Shown: in pieces, positions 24,266 through 33,411 of the stretch
Position numbering within the stretch: position 1 is the stretch's first letter
How the letters are laid out: each line of letters starts with the position of its first letter
Assembly (NCBI RefSeq): GCF_002091635.1
Contig: NZ_BDAC01000002.1
Span: forward strand, 372,001 to 436,000
Length of the DNA: 64,000 nt
DNA from: Pseudomonas indica NBRC 103045
GTDB lineage: Bacteria > Pseudomonadota > Gammaproteobacteria > Pseudomonadales > Pseudomonadaceae
Direction: 5' to 3'
Program-made: the position numbers and the translations under genes
The notes under the pieces: model-generated
Database searches by the model: none
Seen by the model: the letters and a program-made list of their open reading frames with translations, nothing else
Told to the model about the DNA's origin: nothing

Positions 24266-25696
24266 CTACACGGCCTCCATCCACTCGGGGCGGAACAGGT
24301 TCAGCGGCAACTCGATGCCGCGCTTGGCCAGTTCCTCGCGGAAGCCGGGGACCATGCCGGTCGGCCGGTAGTCGCCGAGGACTTCGCCTTTTTCACCGAT
24401 GCCGCGCCGTTCGAAGGCGAAGATTTCGGTCATGGTGATGATGTCGCCTTCCATGCCGTTGATTTCCTGCACGCTCACCAGCCGCCGCTTGCCGTCTTCC
24501 TGGCGTTCGAGCTGCACCACCACGTCGATGGCCGAGGCGATCTGCTGGCGCAGGGCCTTGATCGGGAAGGTCGCACCGGTCATGGAGACCATGTTCTCGA
24601 TCCGCCCCAGGGCATCGCGCGGGGTGTTGGCGTGGATGGTGGTGAGCGAGCCGTCATGGCCGGTGTTCATCGCGGTGAGCATGTCCAGCGCCTCGGCGCC
24701 GCGCACCTCGCCGATGACGATGCGGTCCGGGCGCATCCGCAGGCTGTTGCGCACCAGCTCGCGCTGGTTCACCTCGCCGCGCCCCTCGATGTTCGATGGG
24801 CGGGTTTCCAGGCGCACCACATGCGGCTGCTGCAATTGCAGTTCGGCGGAGTCCTCGATGGTGACGATCCGCTCGTTGTGCGGGATGAAGCTGGACAGCA
24901 CGTTGAGCATGGTTGTCTTGCCGGTCCCGGTGCCGCCGGACACCAGCACGTTCAGGCGTCCGCGCACGATGGCCTTGAGCATCAGGGCGATGCCCGGCGT
25001 CAGGGTGCCCATCTCGACCAGGCTGTCGCTGCTCAAGAGGTCCACCGCGAAACGGCGGATCGACATGCTCGGCCCGTCGATGGCCAGTGGCGGGATGATC
25101 GCGTTGACCCGCGAACCGTCCTTCAGCCGCGCATCCACCAGCGGCGACGATTCGTCGATGCGCCGTCCCAGGCTGGAGACGATGCGGTCGATGATGTTCA
25201 GCAGGTGCTGGTCGTCGCGGAAGCGCACGTCGGTCTTCTGCAATTTGCCGAAGCGTTCGACGTACACCGAGGCGTATCCGTTGACCAGGATGTCCGACAC
25301 GCTGCGGTCGGCCAGCAGCGGCTCCAGCGGCCCGAGGCCGAGCACTTCGTCGGTGATCTGCTTGATGATCAGCTGCCGGCTCGAGGCGCTCACCGGGGCC
25401 GAATGATCGTCCAGCAGGCGCTGGCAGATGTCGCGGATCTGCCGCGCCGCGTCGGCCGGCTCCAGGGAATCCAGCAGCGACAGGTCCATGACCTTGAGCA
25501 GTTGCTGGTAGATCCGCTCGCGCCACTCCGCCTCCACCGGGCTGAGCTGGGTGCGGGTTTCATAGGTTTCGGTCGGGGCGCACTGCTCCCAGGCCAGACC
25601 TTCCTCGAACGTGGCGGCCTTGCCATCCGCCTCGTCCCCTCTGCTTCCACTCTTGGCCGGCTGCTGGCGCAATCGGCTGCGAAAATCACTGAACAT
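24266..25696 (-). CDS. tadA: TadA, pilus assembly ATPase (CpaF type)
   Basis: A 476-residue secretion ATPase: Walker [10 protein letters not shown] (Lys260), the Asp box [19 protein letters not shown], Walker [13 protein letters not shown] and the His box [10 protein letters not shown]. It forms the hexameric motor that extends (and perhaps retracts) the Flp pilus. The N-terminal 80 residues are variable and polar. The gene is tightly coupled to tadZ upstream (3 bp) and tadB downstream (2 bp). Confidence 0.96.
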   Translation of the reverse strand: MFSDFRSRLRQQPAKSGSRGDEADGKAATFEEGLAWEQCAPTETYETRTQLSPVEAEWRERIYQQLLKVMDLSLLDSLEPADAARQIRDICQRLLDDHSAPVSASSRQLIIKQITDEVLGLGPLEPLLADRSVSDILVNGYASVYVERFGKLQKTDVRFRDDQHLLNIIDRIVSSLGRRIDESSPLVDARLKDGSRVNAIIPPLAIDGPSMSIRRFAVDLLSSDSLVEMGTLTPGIALMLKAIVRGRLNVLVSGGTGTGKTTMLNVLSSFIPHNERIVTIEDSAELQLQQPHVVRLETRPSNIEGRGEVNQRELVRNSLRMRPDRIVIGEVRGAEALDMLTAMNTGHDGSLTTIHANTPRDALGRIENMVSMTGATFPIKALRQQIASAIDVVVQLERQEDGKRRLVSVQEINGMEGDIITMTEIFAFERRGIGEKGEVLGDYRPTGMVPGFREELAKRGIELPLNLFRPEWMEAV

Positions 25697-25699
25697 GGC

Positions 25700-26920
25700 T
25701 CACTCCCCGAAAAAGCGGCTGAACGCACGCTTGAATAGGCTCTGCCCCGCATCGGCCTGATGCCCGGCCAGCTCCTTGCTCAATTCGCGCAATGCCTGGG
25801 TGATCGGTGCCCGCGGCGCATGGATATCCAGCGGCACCCCGGCGTTCTGGCTTTCGCTGACCACGGCGAAGTCGTTCGGCAGCTTCTGCAATTCGGTGCA
25901 ACGCAGAGCTTCGCCGATGTCCCGCAGGCTGATCGGCGAGCCCTTGTCGTAACGGTTCACCACCACTTGCAGGCGGCCGCCCTGGACGCCCAGCTCGTCG
26001 CGCAGGATGCGCACCAGCCGGCCGGCATCCTTGAGATGGCTGATGCTCTGCTGGACCAGGACGTAGATCCGGTCGGCCTGTTCCAGCACCGTCCCGGTCA
26101 GGTGATCGATCTGCCGCGGCAGGTCCACCACGGTCCACTCGTAGTTGTCCTTGGCCAGCCGCAACAGGGCTTCGAGCTGCTCGGCCTGCACGTCCTGCGG
26201 CAGGCACAGTTCGTCCAGGCGACCGCCGAGGATGTGCAACGTCGGGCTGAAATGGCTGCAGAAACCCCGCAGCGCCACCCCGTCCATGTCGTCGATCTGC
26301 TGCAGCACCTCCACGTGGCTGTGGTTCGGATGCACGTCCAGGTAATGCGAGACGCTGCCGAATTGCAGGTCCAGATCGAGGAGCAGCGTGCTGCCGACCT
26401 TGGCACTCAGTTGCTGGGCCAGGTTGCAGGCCAGCAGAGTGGCGCCGGAGCCGCCCTTGGCATTCATCACCGCCACCAGTTGCCCGGTCGCACCACCGCC
26501 CGAGCGGCTTTCCGACACCATGCGGCCGAGGGCCTTCAGCAACTCCTCGGCAGCCACCGGCTCGGGCAGGAAATCGCGCGCACCGGCCTGCATCGCCAGG
26601 CGCATCCCCTCGCGCTCGTCCAGGGGACCGCAGACCAGCAGCGGCGGCCGTTCGTGGGCGGGGCGCTGCAACAGTGCATCCAGTTCCTCGCGCCACAGGT
26701 GGCTGACCCGCAGTAGCAGCAGGTCGGGCATCTGCTCCAGCCCATAGAGCGGGTCGGTATGGCCGTTGGTGACCAGACGGGTGTTCACCCGCAGACTGGG
26801 GATACGCTGGCTGAGCCCCTGCAAATGGCGCAGGGCGCCGGCGTCGCGGCTGCTGATCAACAGGCTCAGGCCCTGCTTGCGGGCAGCGGTGGCAATGGAT
26901 GCCTCTCTCGACTTCAACAT
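25700..26920 (-). CDS. tadZ: TadZ, MinD/ParA-like localisation ATPase (CpaE type)
   Basis: A 406-residue protein with an N-terminal receiver-like domain (about 15-130) without an obvious phospho-acceptor, and a C-terminal MinD/ParA fold. The deviant Walker A reads MNAKGGSGATLLACN: the signature lysine is present, but Ala replaces the second lysine, as is known for TadZ. It marks the pole for pilus assembly in other bacteria. The start at 26920 overlaps the upstream tadE-like gene by seven bases; the longer open frame is a shadow of that gene. Confidence 0.9.
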   Translation of the reverse strand: MLKSREASIATAARKQGLSLLISSRDAGALRHLQGLSQRIPSLRVNTRLVTNGHTDPLYGLEQMPDLLLLRVSHLWREELDALLQRPAHERPPLLVCGPLDEREGMRLAMQAGARDFLPEPVAAEELLKALGRMVSESRSGGGATGQLVAVMNAKGGSGATLLACNLAQQLSAKVGSTLLLDLDLQFGSVSHYLDVHPNHSHVEVLQQIDDMDGVALRGFCSHFSPTLHILGGRLDELCLPQDVQAEQLEALLRLAKDNYEWTVVDLPRQIDHLTGTVLEQADRIYVLVQQSISHLKDAGRLVRILRDELGVQGGRLQVVVNRYDKGSPISLRDIGEALRCTELQKLPNDFAVVSESQNAGVPLDIHAPRAPITQALRELSKELAGHQADAGQSLFKRAFSRFFGE

Positions 26921-27441
26921 GGCGTGACCCCTACGGAAGGATCGACATTCGATGGTTGATCGTATGGCTGCGCGCCATCGGCATGGCCGCCCAGGCTTTC
27001 GCGGGGCACGATCGATTGGAATACGGGCAGGGTCAGGACCCCGGTGAACCCCGGAACCAGGAAGTTGAAGGTGAAGTTCTCGATCCGCAGGCGCACATAG
27101 CGGATGTTCTGGAACCCACCGGAAGCCGAGGCCGGGCTGCCCACCGGGTTGCCGGACTCGTCCAGGTAGCTGAGGTTCAGGTCGGCGGTGTCCAGGTTGC
27201 CGACCAGCACGCTCTGCCCGGCATCGTCGGCCGAGTTGAAGATCGCCCGGCGCAGGATCACCGGGTCCTGGATGTCGCACACCGCCGCCAGCCGCGCGCC
27301 GCGCCGGGCGGCCTCGCTGAGGGTATTGACGGTGAAGTACAGCCGGCCGAACTCCAATACTCCGAACAGCAAGGTGAACAGGAGCAGGCCGATGATGGCG
27401 AACTCCACCACATAGACGCCACGCATGCCCCGGGGATTCAT
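26914..27441 (-). CDS. TadE/TadF-like minor pseudopilin
   Basis: A 175-residue protein with the TadE-like N-terminal signature (MRGVYVVEFAIIGLLLFTLL, then FGVLEFGRLYFTVNTLSEAARRGAR). The membrane helix with its Glu resembles type IV pseudopilins; processing by TadV is expected. The ATG at 27441 shares one base with the upstream stop (TGATG) and has GAGG eight bases before it; a GTG one codon earlier is the alternative. Which of the two TadE-like genes is TadE and which TadF cannot be settled by sequence alone. Confidence 0.85.
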   Translation of the reverse strand: MNPRGMRGVYVVEFAIIGLLLFTLLFGVLEFGRLYFTVNTLSEAARRGARLAAVCDIQDPVILRRAIFNSADDAGQSVLVGNLDTADLNLSYLDESGNPVGSPASASGGFQNIRYVRLRIENFTFNFLVPGFTGVLTLPVFQSIVPRESLGGHADGAQPYDQPSNVDPSVGVTPC

Positions 27442-27908
27442 CACAGCGCCCTCATGACGGTGGTGGCGATCAGCGGGATGTTCAGGGTAATCGCATCACC
27501 GACGAACGCCGGGATGCTGTTGCCGATCACCGGCTGGAACACGTAGCTGATGCTGACCTGCACATGGGTGGTCCCCACGGCGCCGACCTGTACGTTCGTG
27601 ACGCTCAGGCCCGGCACTACCTCGTTACCCGGTTGCGCCACCGGCACCCCGTAGACGGCGATATTGCGCGTCTCGGTCTGCAAGGCTGGTGTGATCGCCA
27701 CCTGCCCGAGGGTGCCGTTCCAGGCCTTGCCGGCGAGGTAGCGCACCGCGTCGCGGTTGGATTGCAGCAAGGTGTTGTAGTGGTAAAGCATGCGGCCGAA
27801 CTCAGCCACGGCGAACAACAGGAGCAGCAGCAAGGGCAAGGCGACGGCGAACTCCACCATGGCCACCCCCTGCTGGTCCTTGCGCCGCCTGAATGCAACA
27901 GTGGCCAT
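27441..27908 (-). CDS. tadE: TadE-like minor pseudopilin
   Basis: A 155-residue protein starting MATVAFRRRKDQQGVAMVEF, a basic stretch followed by the pseudopilin helix (ALPLLLLLLFAVAEFGRMLY). TadE-type pseudopilins are cleaved by the prepilin peptidase and initiate or regulate Flp fibre assembly. It lies 10 bases after tadG and is translationally coupled to the next TadE-like gene. No cysteines are present, unlike its neighbour. Confidence 0.86.
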   Translation of the reverse strand: MATVAFRRRKDQQGVAMVEFAVALPLLLLLLFAVAEFGRMLYHYNTLLQSNRDAVRYLAGKAWNGTLGQVAITPALQTETRNIAVYGVPVAQPGNEVVPGLSVTNVQVGAVGTTHVQVSISYVFQPVIGNSIPAFVGDAITLNIPLIATTVMRAL

Positions 27909-27918
27909 CGCACACCTC

Positions 27919-29265
27919 CTAGGAGTCGGTGCTGGGGGTCGAGGGGGTGATGTAAGTCTTGTAGAGCTGGATGATCACCGGGCCGACGTCGTTGGCCGGT
28001 GTCGGCCCCGCCACCCCGTCGCCCTCGCACTCCTTGATGAACTGGCCGAACACCTGTGCCTCGGAGCCCTGCTGGCGGACGGTCTGCAACAGGAAGAAGC
28101 AGCCGAAGTCCAGCACCGGCACGTCCACCTGCCCGCCCGACTCGCCAGTGCAGTTGCCGATCACGATGTTCAGCATGCGGCGCTCGTGGGCGCCCTGGCA
28201 GGTGCCGGACGCCGCGCAGGCGGCGCTGTCGGCAAGCCAGTCGTTGAGATCGTAGAGCGGCGCTCCGCCGGCGCTGAGGTCGCCGCCGTTGGAAACCACC
28301 GGTTGGCCCTGGTACTCCACCTGCGAGGTCGTGCCGTTGTATGTCATGCGCGGCTGGCTGAACTGGGTGACCCAATCAGGCGGGTAATCGGTGGGGTTCA
28401 TGCCAGGGCCGGTGTATTCCCCGAAACGGGTATTCAGCCCCTGAGCCACCGGCCCCACGGTATTGCCGGGCTCGGTTCCCACTTCGTCGCCGACCACGTT
28501 GCATTTCTCGATGCCGCCAGCCAGCGCGGTACGCAGGTCGTTGGCACCGGTAGCGCCATCCAGGCGCAGCAGTTGGAAGTTGCCGGGCCCGATGACGGAA
28601 GCGTTGCCCGCCGCGCTCTTGAGCACCTCCAGGTCACCGAAGCCGTAACCCCAGTAGGAGGTGCCGCCGTTTTCCGCCGGGTCGTCGTTAGGGTTGCCGC
28701 AGACCATGATCGGCTCGATCTTGCAGGGCGCCGCCGACGGGCTCGGCCCCGCCGTCGCGATGGCCGCCACGGCCTTGTCGCCCAACTGGCCGCCGCCGAA
28801 CACCTGGGCGAAGTTCCAGAAGAAGCCGGCCAGCGGGTAATCCGGCACCGACACCCGCACGTAGCGCGAGTCTGCCGGCCCCGGATAGGAGAACGGGCCA
28901 TACACGCTGGCGGCGAACTCCACCACCGCCATGTTCCCGGCCCCACCGGCGGCGGCCAGCGCCTGGGCCAGCTCGCCATTGCCGTTGGCGTCGGCATTCA
29001 GCGTCAGGGTGGCCAGGGCGGCGTCCCGCGACAGGCTCGATGCGTTGCCCGACCCCGCCAACTGCTGCAGGGTCTTGGCCCCGCTGAGCGCGGCAGCGTC
29101 CACCGCATTCTGCAGGCGGGTCTTGTTCAGCAGCATGTGCCCGCCATCCAGCGCCAGTGCCGACATCAGCAGGATCGACGCCAGCGCGATGACGATCAGC
29201 ACCATCACCGCACCCCGCTGGCGCCGTGGCGCCGGGCCGAAGGGTCGCTGCATCCGGGTGCTCAT
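27919..29265 (-). CDS. tadG: TadG-like pilus assembly protein
   Basis: A 448-residue protein with a short basic N terminus, the Tad-domain membrane helix (VMVLIVIALASILLMSALAL) and the conserved DGGHMLLNKTRLQNAVDAAA segment of TadE/TadG proteins. The large periplasmic region contains several cysteines (for example KCNVVGD, DSAACAASGTC, DFGCFF), suggesting disulfides. I see no clear von Willebrand MIDAS motif. TadG is thought to anchor or bridge the machine in the envelope. It is 10 bases from the small lipoprotein gene upstream. Confidence 0.85.
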   Translation of the reverse strand: MSTRMQRPFGPAPRRQRGAVMVLIVIALASILLMSALALDGGHMLLNKTRLQNAVDAAALSGAKTLQQLAGSGNASSLSRDAALATLTLNADANGNGELAQALAAAGGAGNMAVVEFAASVYGPFSYPGPADSRYVRVSVPDYPLAGFFWNFAQVFGGGQLGDKAVAAIATAGPSPSAAPCKIEPIMVCGNPNDDPAENGGTSYWGYGFGDLEVLKSAAGNASVIGPGNFQLLRLDGATGANDLRTALAGGIEKCNVVGDEVGTEPGNTVGPVAQGLNTRFGEYTGPGMNPTDYPPDWVTQFSQPRMTYNGTTSQVEYQGQPVVSNGGDLSAGGAPLYDLNDWLADSAACAASGTCQGAHERRMLNIVIGNCTGESGGQVDVPVLDFGCFFLLQTVRQQGSEAQVFGQFIKECEGDGVAGPTPANDVGPVIIQLYKTYITPSTPSTDS

Positions 29266-29275
29266 GGCCGCGCCC

Positions 29276-29545
29276 TCAATCGCCGATGTTGATCTGGATC
29301 GGCTGGCCGACCTGCGCGGCGTTGCCGGTCACACCGCGATAGCCGTCCATCACCTTCTCGGTGAGCGGACCGTCGGTGCCGGTAGGCGCTACCTCGGTGC
29401 CGGGGCTGGCCGCCACATCCTTGTTGGCGATCTGCTGGTAATGGGTCTGGTAGACGCTGTAGCCCAGCGTGCCCACCCGGGCCTCGTCGTAGGTCATGCA
29501 GCCGGCCAGGCCGAGCAGCAGGAAGAGAGGAATCAAGGCTTTCAT
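29276..29545 (-). CDS. Small lipoprotein of the tad operon
   Basis: An 89-residue lipoprotein with signal MKALIPLFLLLGLAGC (lipobox LAGC, Cys16). The mature part is polar with no known domain (YSVYQTHYQQIANKDVAASP). It lies after the rcpA secretin, where other Tad loci often carry RcpB- or CpaD-type outer-membrane proteins, but it is too short to be called one. It could be a small pilotin or secretin accessory. Function not recognised. Confidence 0.75.
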   Translation of the reverse strand: MKALIPLFLLLGLAGCMTYDEARVGTLGYSVYQTHYQQIANKDVAASPGTEVAPTGTDGPLTEKVMDGYRGVTGNAAQVGQPIQINIGD

Positions 29546-29716
29546 CGCACATACCTCACTGGGGATGACCGGACGGCGTACCGCCCTTGTGCTGCCGTTC
29601 AAGTCCCGCACCCTTCCGGGAGAGTGTCCTTGCCAGAGATCGCCACCGGGGCGTGTGCCGACCCCTCGCGCCTTCCACCTTTGCCCCGGAAGGGAGCGGG
29701 AAACCCATTGCCACGC

Positions 29717-31183
29717 CTAGTCGAGGTCGTGACCGAAATTGCCGCCGGAGACGCCCAGGCTCACCGGCACCTGGCGTGCCGGGCCTTCGCCCTTGGTCTT
29801 GCCGAGCAGGTAGAAATCCATGTCGCCCGGCTCCACGATCTTCTCGGTGGGCAGGCGCACCGTCCTGGCATCGATGGGCTTGGCCAGATGCGGCGTCACC
29901 AGGATTACCAGCTCGGTCTCGCCGTTGATGAACTCCTGGCTGCGGAACAGATGGCCGAGCACCGGCACGTCGCCCAGGCCGGGGAAGCGGCTCACGAAGT
30001 CGCGGGTGTTCTCGCTGATCAGGCCGGCGATGGCGATGGTCTGGCCGTTGCTCAGCTCCACGGTGGACTGCGCGCTGCGCTTGGTCAGCGCCGGCACCAG
30101 CAGGGAGGCCTCGACCGCATCGCCGGTGCTCACCACCAGGCTGTTGGCCGACACCAGTTCGCTGACCGACACGTTCAGATTGAGGTTGATGCGGTCCTGG
30201 TCGAGCACCACCGGGAGGAATTTCACCCCGACGCCGAACTCCTTGAACTCGATGGTGATGCCATCGTCGTCCGAGACCGGGATCGGGAACTCGCCGCCGG
30301 AGATGAACTCGGCCTGCTGCCCGGTCAGGGTGGTCAGGGTCGGCTCCGCCAGGACCTTGGCCGAGCCGTTTTCCTTGGCCGCTTCGAGCACCGCGTCGAA
30401 CAGGAAGCTGCCCGAGGAAAAGCGCGCCAGGAAGCCCTTGTCGCTGCTCAGCAACGTCTCGGCCAGGGACGCGCTGTCATTGAAACCGCCCAGGTCCCAG
30501 TTACCCGACTTGCCGATGGCGAGGAAGCGCACGCCGAGCCGCTTGACCAGGCTGCGCTGCATCTCCGCCACCTTCACTTCCAGCATCACCTGCTGGCTGC
30601 CGCCGATGGTCAGCAGGTTGACCACGTCCAGCGACTGGGTCGGCACGGCTTCGGCGGCCTCCCCCTTGCCCTGCACGATGCTCTGGCTCTGGGCGGCGTA
30701 GGTCTTGGCCAGCTTCACCGCCGAATCCATCGCCGCCGCACTGCTCACCTGACCACGCAGGACCAGCGCGCCCTGGGCGCTGTAGACGGAGATGTTCTCG
30801 TCGGGCATCAGTTCGTGCAGCTTGGTCTTCAGGCTTCCCAGGTCATGCACCACCTCCAGGTCCAGGCTGTCGATCAGCCGGTTGTTGCCATCCCAGAGCA
30901 GCACGTTGGTGCTGCCCAGGGAACGGCCGAGCAGATAGAGCTGGGTCGGGCTGGTGATCAGGATGTCGGCGATCTCCGGGTTGCCGACCGAGATCTTCTT
31001 CACCGGTGCCCGAGTGGTCAGCACCCGCGACTTGTAGATCGGCACCTGGATGTTGCTCACGTTGGCCGCCGGCATCGCATTGACCGCGGGCATCGGCTGG
31101 GCTGCCTGCACCGAGGCGACCAGCAGCAGGCCGGCAGCCATCGCAGACAGCGCGCACGACCAAAGTTTGCGGATGATGTCCAT
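29717..31183 (-). CDS. rcpA: RcpA, outer-membrane secretin (CpaC type)
   Basis: A 488-residue secretin with a signal peptide (cleavage near ASVQA-A, residue 27), the pilus N-terminal domain (VPIYKSRVLTTRAPVKKISV...GNPEIADIL), a BON-like region and the secretin domain (VLAEPTLTTLTGQQAEFISG, GLGDVPVLGHLFRS, LVILVTPHLAKPI). It forms the outer-membrane channel for the Flp fibre. A 171-bp gap with no gene follows before the small lipoprotein; it contains only weak inverted repeats. Confidence 0.95.
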   Translation of the reverse strand: MDIIRKLWSCALSAMAAGLLLVASVQAAQPMPAVNAMPAANVSNIQVPIYKSRVLTTRAPVKKISVGNPEIADILITSPTQLYLLGRSLGSTNVLLWDGNNRLIDSLDLEVVHDLGSLKTKLHELMPDENISVYSAQGALVLRGQVSSAAAMDSAVKLAKTYAAQSQSIVQGKGEAAEAVPTQSLDVVNLLTIGGSQQVMLEVKVAEMQRSLVKRLGVRFLAIGKSGNWDLGGFNDSASLAETLLSSDKGFLARFSSGSFLFDAVLEAAKENGSAKVLAEPTLTTLTGQQAEFISGGEFPIPVSDDDGITIEFKEFGVGVKFLPVVLDQDRINLNLNVSVSELVSANSLVVSTGDAVEASLLVPALTKRSAQSTVELSNGQTIAIAGLISENTRDFVSRFPGLGDVPVLGHLFRSQEFINGETELVILVTPHLAKPIDARTVRLPTEKIVEPGDMDFYLLGKTKGEGPARQVPVSLGVSGGNFGHDLD

Positions 31184-31243
31184 GTCCTGTTCCTCTTTAT
31201 ATTGAGGCGGGTTGTTCGAAGCCGGCAGGCACCGGCACTGCTC

Positions 31244-32056
31244 TTACAACTGGGCCTTGGCCGTTTCCACGGCGGTACCACGGATGACGGTGATGCCACC
31301 GGGGCCACTGCTGCGGCGCACGGCCGGCTTGGGCGCAACGATCGGGGCCGGGGCTGGCGGTGCGGCCATCGCCACCGGCTCCACGGGCAAGGGCTTCTTC
31401 TGATTGTCCAGGGGGTTGCGCAGGGCCAGTTGCAACTGGCCCTCGGTCTTCGCCTTGACCAGCTTTTCCGCCTCTTCGGGGGTCATCTCCAGGGTCACCG
31501 CGCGCACCACCACCGGCTGGGTCTTGTCGGTGCTGGCGGTCTGGTCCACGGCCAGTACGCGCAGGTCTTCGAGGATGGTTTCGGACTTGGCGGTGTTGCC
31601 GGCGCCGTCGGTCTTCTTGGTCGCCAACACATCGACGCGGTTGCCCGGCAGCAGGAAGCCGCCGACCCCGACCACGTCGTCCACCCGCACCGTCACCGCG
31701 CGCTTGTCCTTCTCGATCAGCGAGGCCAGGGTGCTGCCGCCAAGGTGCTCGGCCAGCCGCGCGGCACGCAGGATGTCGCCGCGCAGCATGCCGAAGGTGG
31801 CGATCTTGCCGACGGTCTTGTCCACGCTGTCGAAGGCATCGTCCGGCACCGTGCCCTTGGGCATCCGCACCAGGCTCACATGCTGGGCCTCGACCATTTG
31901 CCCGAAAGGGATTTCCACCGTCGCCACCACGACGCTCTGCAGGTTGTCGTCCGGCCCGGCAGCGAGTCGGGCACTCAGCCAGTTGTTGGCCATCCAGGCC
32001 GCGCCCAGCCCGAGGGCCAGCGAGAGTCCGATCAACATCAGCGTGCGCGCGTTCAT
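31244..32056 (-). CDS. rcpC: RcpC (CpaB type), secretin-associated SAF-domain protein
   Basis: A 270-residue protein with an N-terminal membrane anchor (LMLIGLSLALGLGAAWMANN), a SAF-like domain (VVVATVEIPFGQMVEAQHVS, LRGDILRAARLAEH) and the RcpC region (GVGGFLLPGNRVDVLATK). RcpC/CpaB stabilises the secretin. The ATG at 32056 follows GGGAG with good spacing; an adjacent GTG is less likely. The C-terminal 45 residues are Pro/Ala-rich. Confidence 0.92.
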   Translation of the reverse strand: MNARTLMLIGLSLALGLGAAWMANNWLSARLAAGPDDNLQSVVVATVEIPFGQMVEAQHVSLVRMPKGTVPDDAFDSVDKTVGKIATFGMLRGDILRAARLAEHLGGSTLASLIEKDKRAVTVRVDDVVGVGGFLLPGNRVDVLATKKTDGAGNTAKSETILEDLRVLAVDQTASTDKTQPVVVRAVTLEMTPEEAEKLVKAKTEGQLQLALRNPLDNQKKPLPVEPVAMAAPPAPAPIVAPKPAVRRSSGPGGITVIRGTAVETAKAQL

Positions 32057-32072
32057 CACGGTGTCTCCCAGT

Positions 32073-33398
32073 TCAATTGGCGTTCAGGCTGACGAAGTAA
32101 TTGCGCCAGGCCCAGGCCAGGGTTTTCGGTGAAGGGCCTTCGGCGTCGTCCAGCCCCAGGTAGCGCTGGCGGTCCATGGCCATGCCCAGCAGGTCGCGCG
32201 GATGACAGGGCGCCAGAGGCCGCTGTTCTCCGTGGTGAAGGCGCTCGATGGCGTACTCGACCAGGGCGGGGTCGAAGGGAATGCCCAGCTTTTCGCACTC
32301 CTGCTGCCAGATGCGCTGGTACTCGTCCGGGCGCAGGTAGCCGAAGTGCAGCTTGTACCCAATGCGCCGGAGGAAGGCCTCGTCGGCCAGCTCCAGCGGA
32401 TTCAGGTTGGTGGAGAACACCAGGATCAGGTCGAACGGCAGCTCGCAGTGCCGCCCACCGCCCAGGTTGAGGTAGTCCTTCTTCTCTTCCATGGGCACGA
32501 TCCAGCGGTTGAACAGGTCAACCGGCGCCACCCGCTGCCGCCCCAGGTCATCGATGATGAAGATGCCGTTGCTCGCCTTCAGTTGCAGCGGCGCCTGGTA
32601 CTGGCGGGCGTAGGGATCGAATCGGATGTCCAGCATGTCCAGGGTCAGCTCGCCGCCGGTGATGACGATGGGCCGCCGGCAGCACACCAGGCGCCGGTCG
32701 ATGCCTTCGTCCAGGCGCAGGCTGCGCGGCTCGCCGGACGGCAGCGGCTTGTGCACCTGGGGGTCGAAAATCTCGATCACCGCCTCGTTGATGGCGATGG
32801 CGTGGGGAATCCATACCGCCTCGTGGAACAGCTTGATCAGGCGCTGACTGATGTAGGTCTTGCCGGTCCCGGCGGGGCCGTAGATCATCATCGCCCGTCC
32901 GGAATTCATCGCCGGACCGAGTTCGTCCAGCAGTTCCTCGCGCAGCACCACGCCGTCGAACGCATCGCGCATGGCCTGGGCATCCACCCGGCTTTGATGC
33001 ACGCTCTGGGCGCTCAGCAGCTCCCGGTAGCGTTCCACCGGGAACGGCGCCGGGCCGATATAGCCGCTGCGCAGCAAGGCATCCTTGGCGGCGCTGCGGC
33101 CACGGTCGGTCAGGCCATAGCGCAGGCCCTGCCCGCCGCTCTGGCCAAGCACCTCGATGCGGCCATCCTTACGCAGGAAGGCCAGCAGCTCGTCCAGCAC
33201 CGAACCGGTCAGCGCCAGGCGCTCCACCAGCCGCTGCATGTCCAGCACGCCGGCGTCGTGCAGGTGCTTGCAGATCAGATCGCCAAGCAGGTTGTCGGCC
33301 AGGCCGGTCTCGGCGACTGTCCTTGGTTGGGGGGCCAGACGTGCGATGCCGGTGCCACCTGCTGCCGGGCTCGCCTGTCGAACGCTTGCAATCTGCAT
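32073..33398 (-). CDS. AAA+ ATPase with N-terminal winged helix, tad-linked
   Basis: A 441-residue protein. Residues 1-40 are disordered; about 35-115 look like a winged helix (LIC-KHLHDAGVLDMQRLVERL, FLRKDGRIEVLGQ). The AAA+ core has Walker A IYGPAGTGKTYIS (Lys180), Walker B GIFIIDDLGRQ, a sensor-1 Asn in LVFSTNLNP and Arg residues in AFLRRIGYKL. It is not TadA and has no membrane segment. It sits inside the tad operon between tadV and rcpC, after GGGAGG. I do not recall it in the P. aeruginosa flp-tad cluster. A MoxR-like chaperone or regulatory role is a guess. Confidence 0.8.
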   Translation of the reverse strand: MQIASVRQASPAAGGTGIARLAPQPRTVAETGLADNLLGDLICKHLHDAGVLDMQRLVERLALTGSVLDELLAFLRKDGRIEVLGQSGGQGLRYGLTDRGRSAAKDALLRSGYIGPAPFPVERYRELLSAQSVHQSRVDAQAMRDAFDGVVLREELLDELGPAMNSGRAMMIYGPAGTGKTYISQRLIKLFHEAVWIPHAIAINEAVIEIFDPQVHKPLPSGEPRSLRLDEGIDRRLVCCRRPIVITGGELTLDMLDIRFDPYARQYQAPLQLKASNGIFIIDDLGRQRVAPVDLFNRWIVPMEEKKDYLNLGGGRHCELPFDLILVFSTNLNPLELADEAFLRRIGYKLHFGYLRPDEYQRIWQQECEKLGIPFDPALVEYAIERLHHGEQRPLAPCHPRDLLGMAMDRQRYLGLDDAEGPSPKTLAWAWRNYFVSLNAN

Positions 33399-33411
33399 GT
33401 CGGCCTCCCGC

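Noticed and set aside
25700-26920. TadZ as a damaged ATPase because Ala replaces the Walker A lysine
   Set aside because: Atypical Walker A motifs are normal for TadZ/CpaE proteins.
28931-32092. 1053-codon open frame on the plus strand
   Set aside because: It is antisense to tadG, rcpA and rcpC, all recognised on the minus strand with signal peptides and domain motifs.
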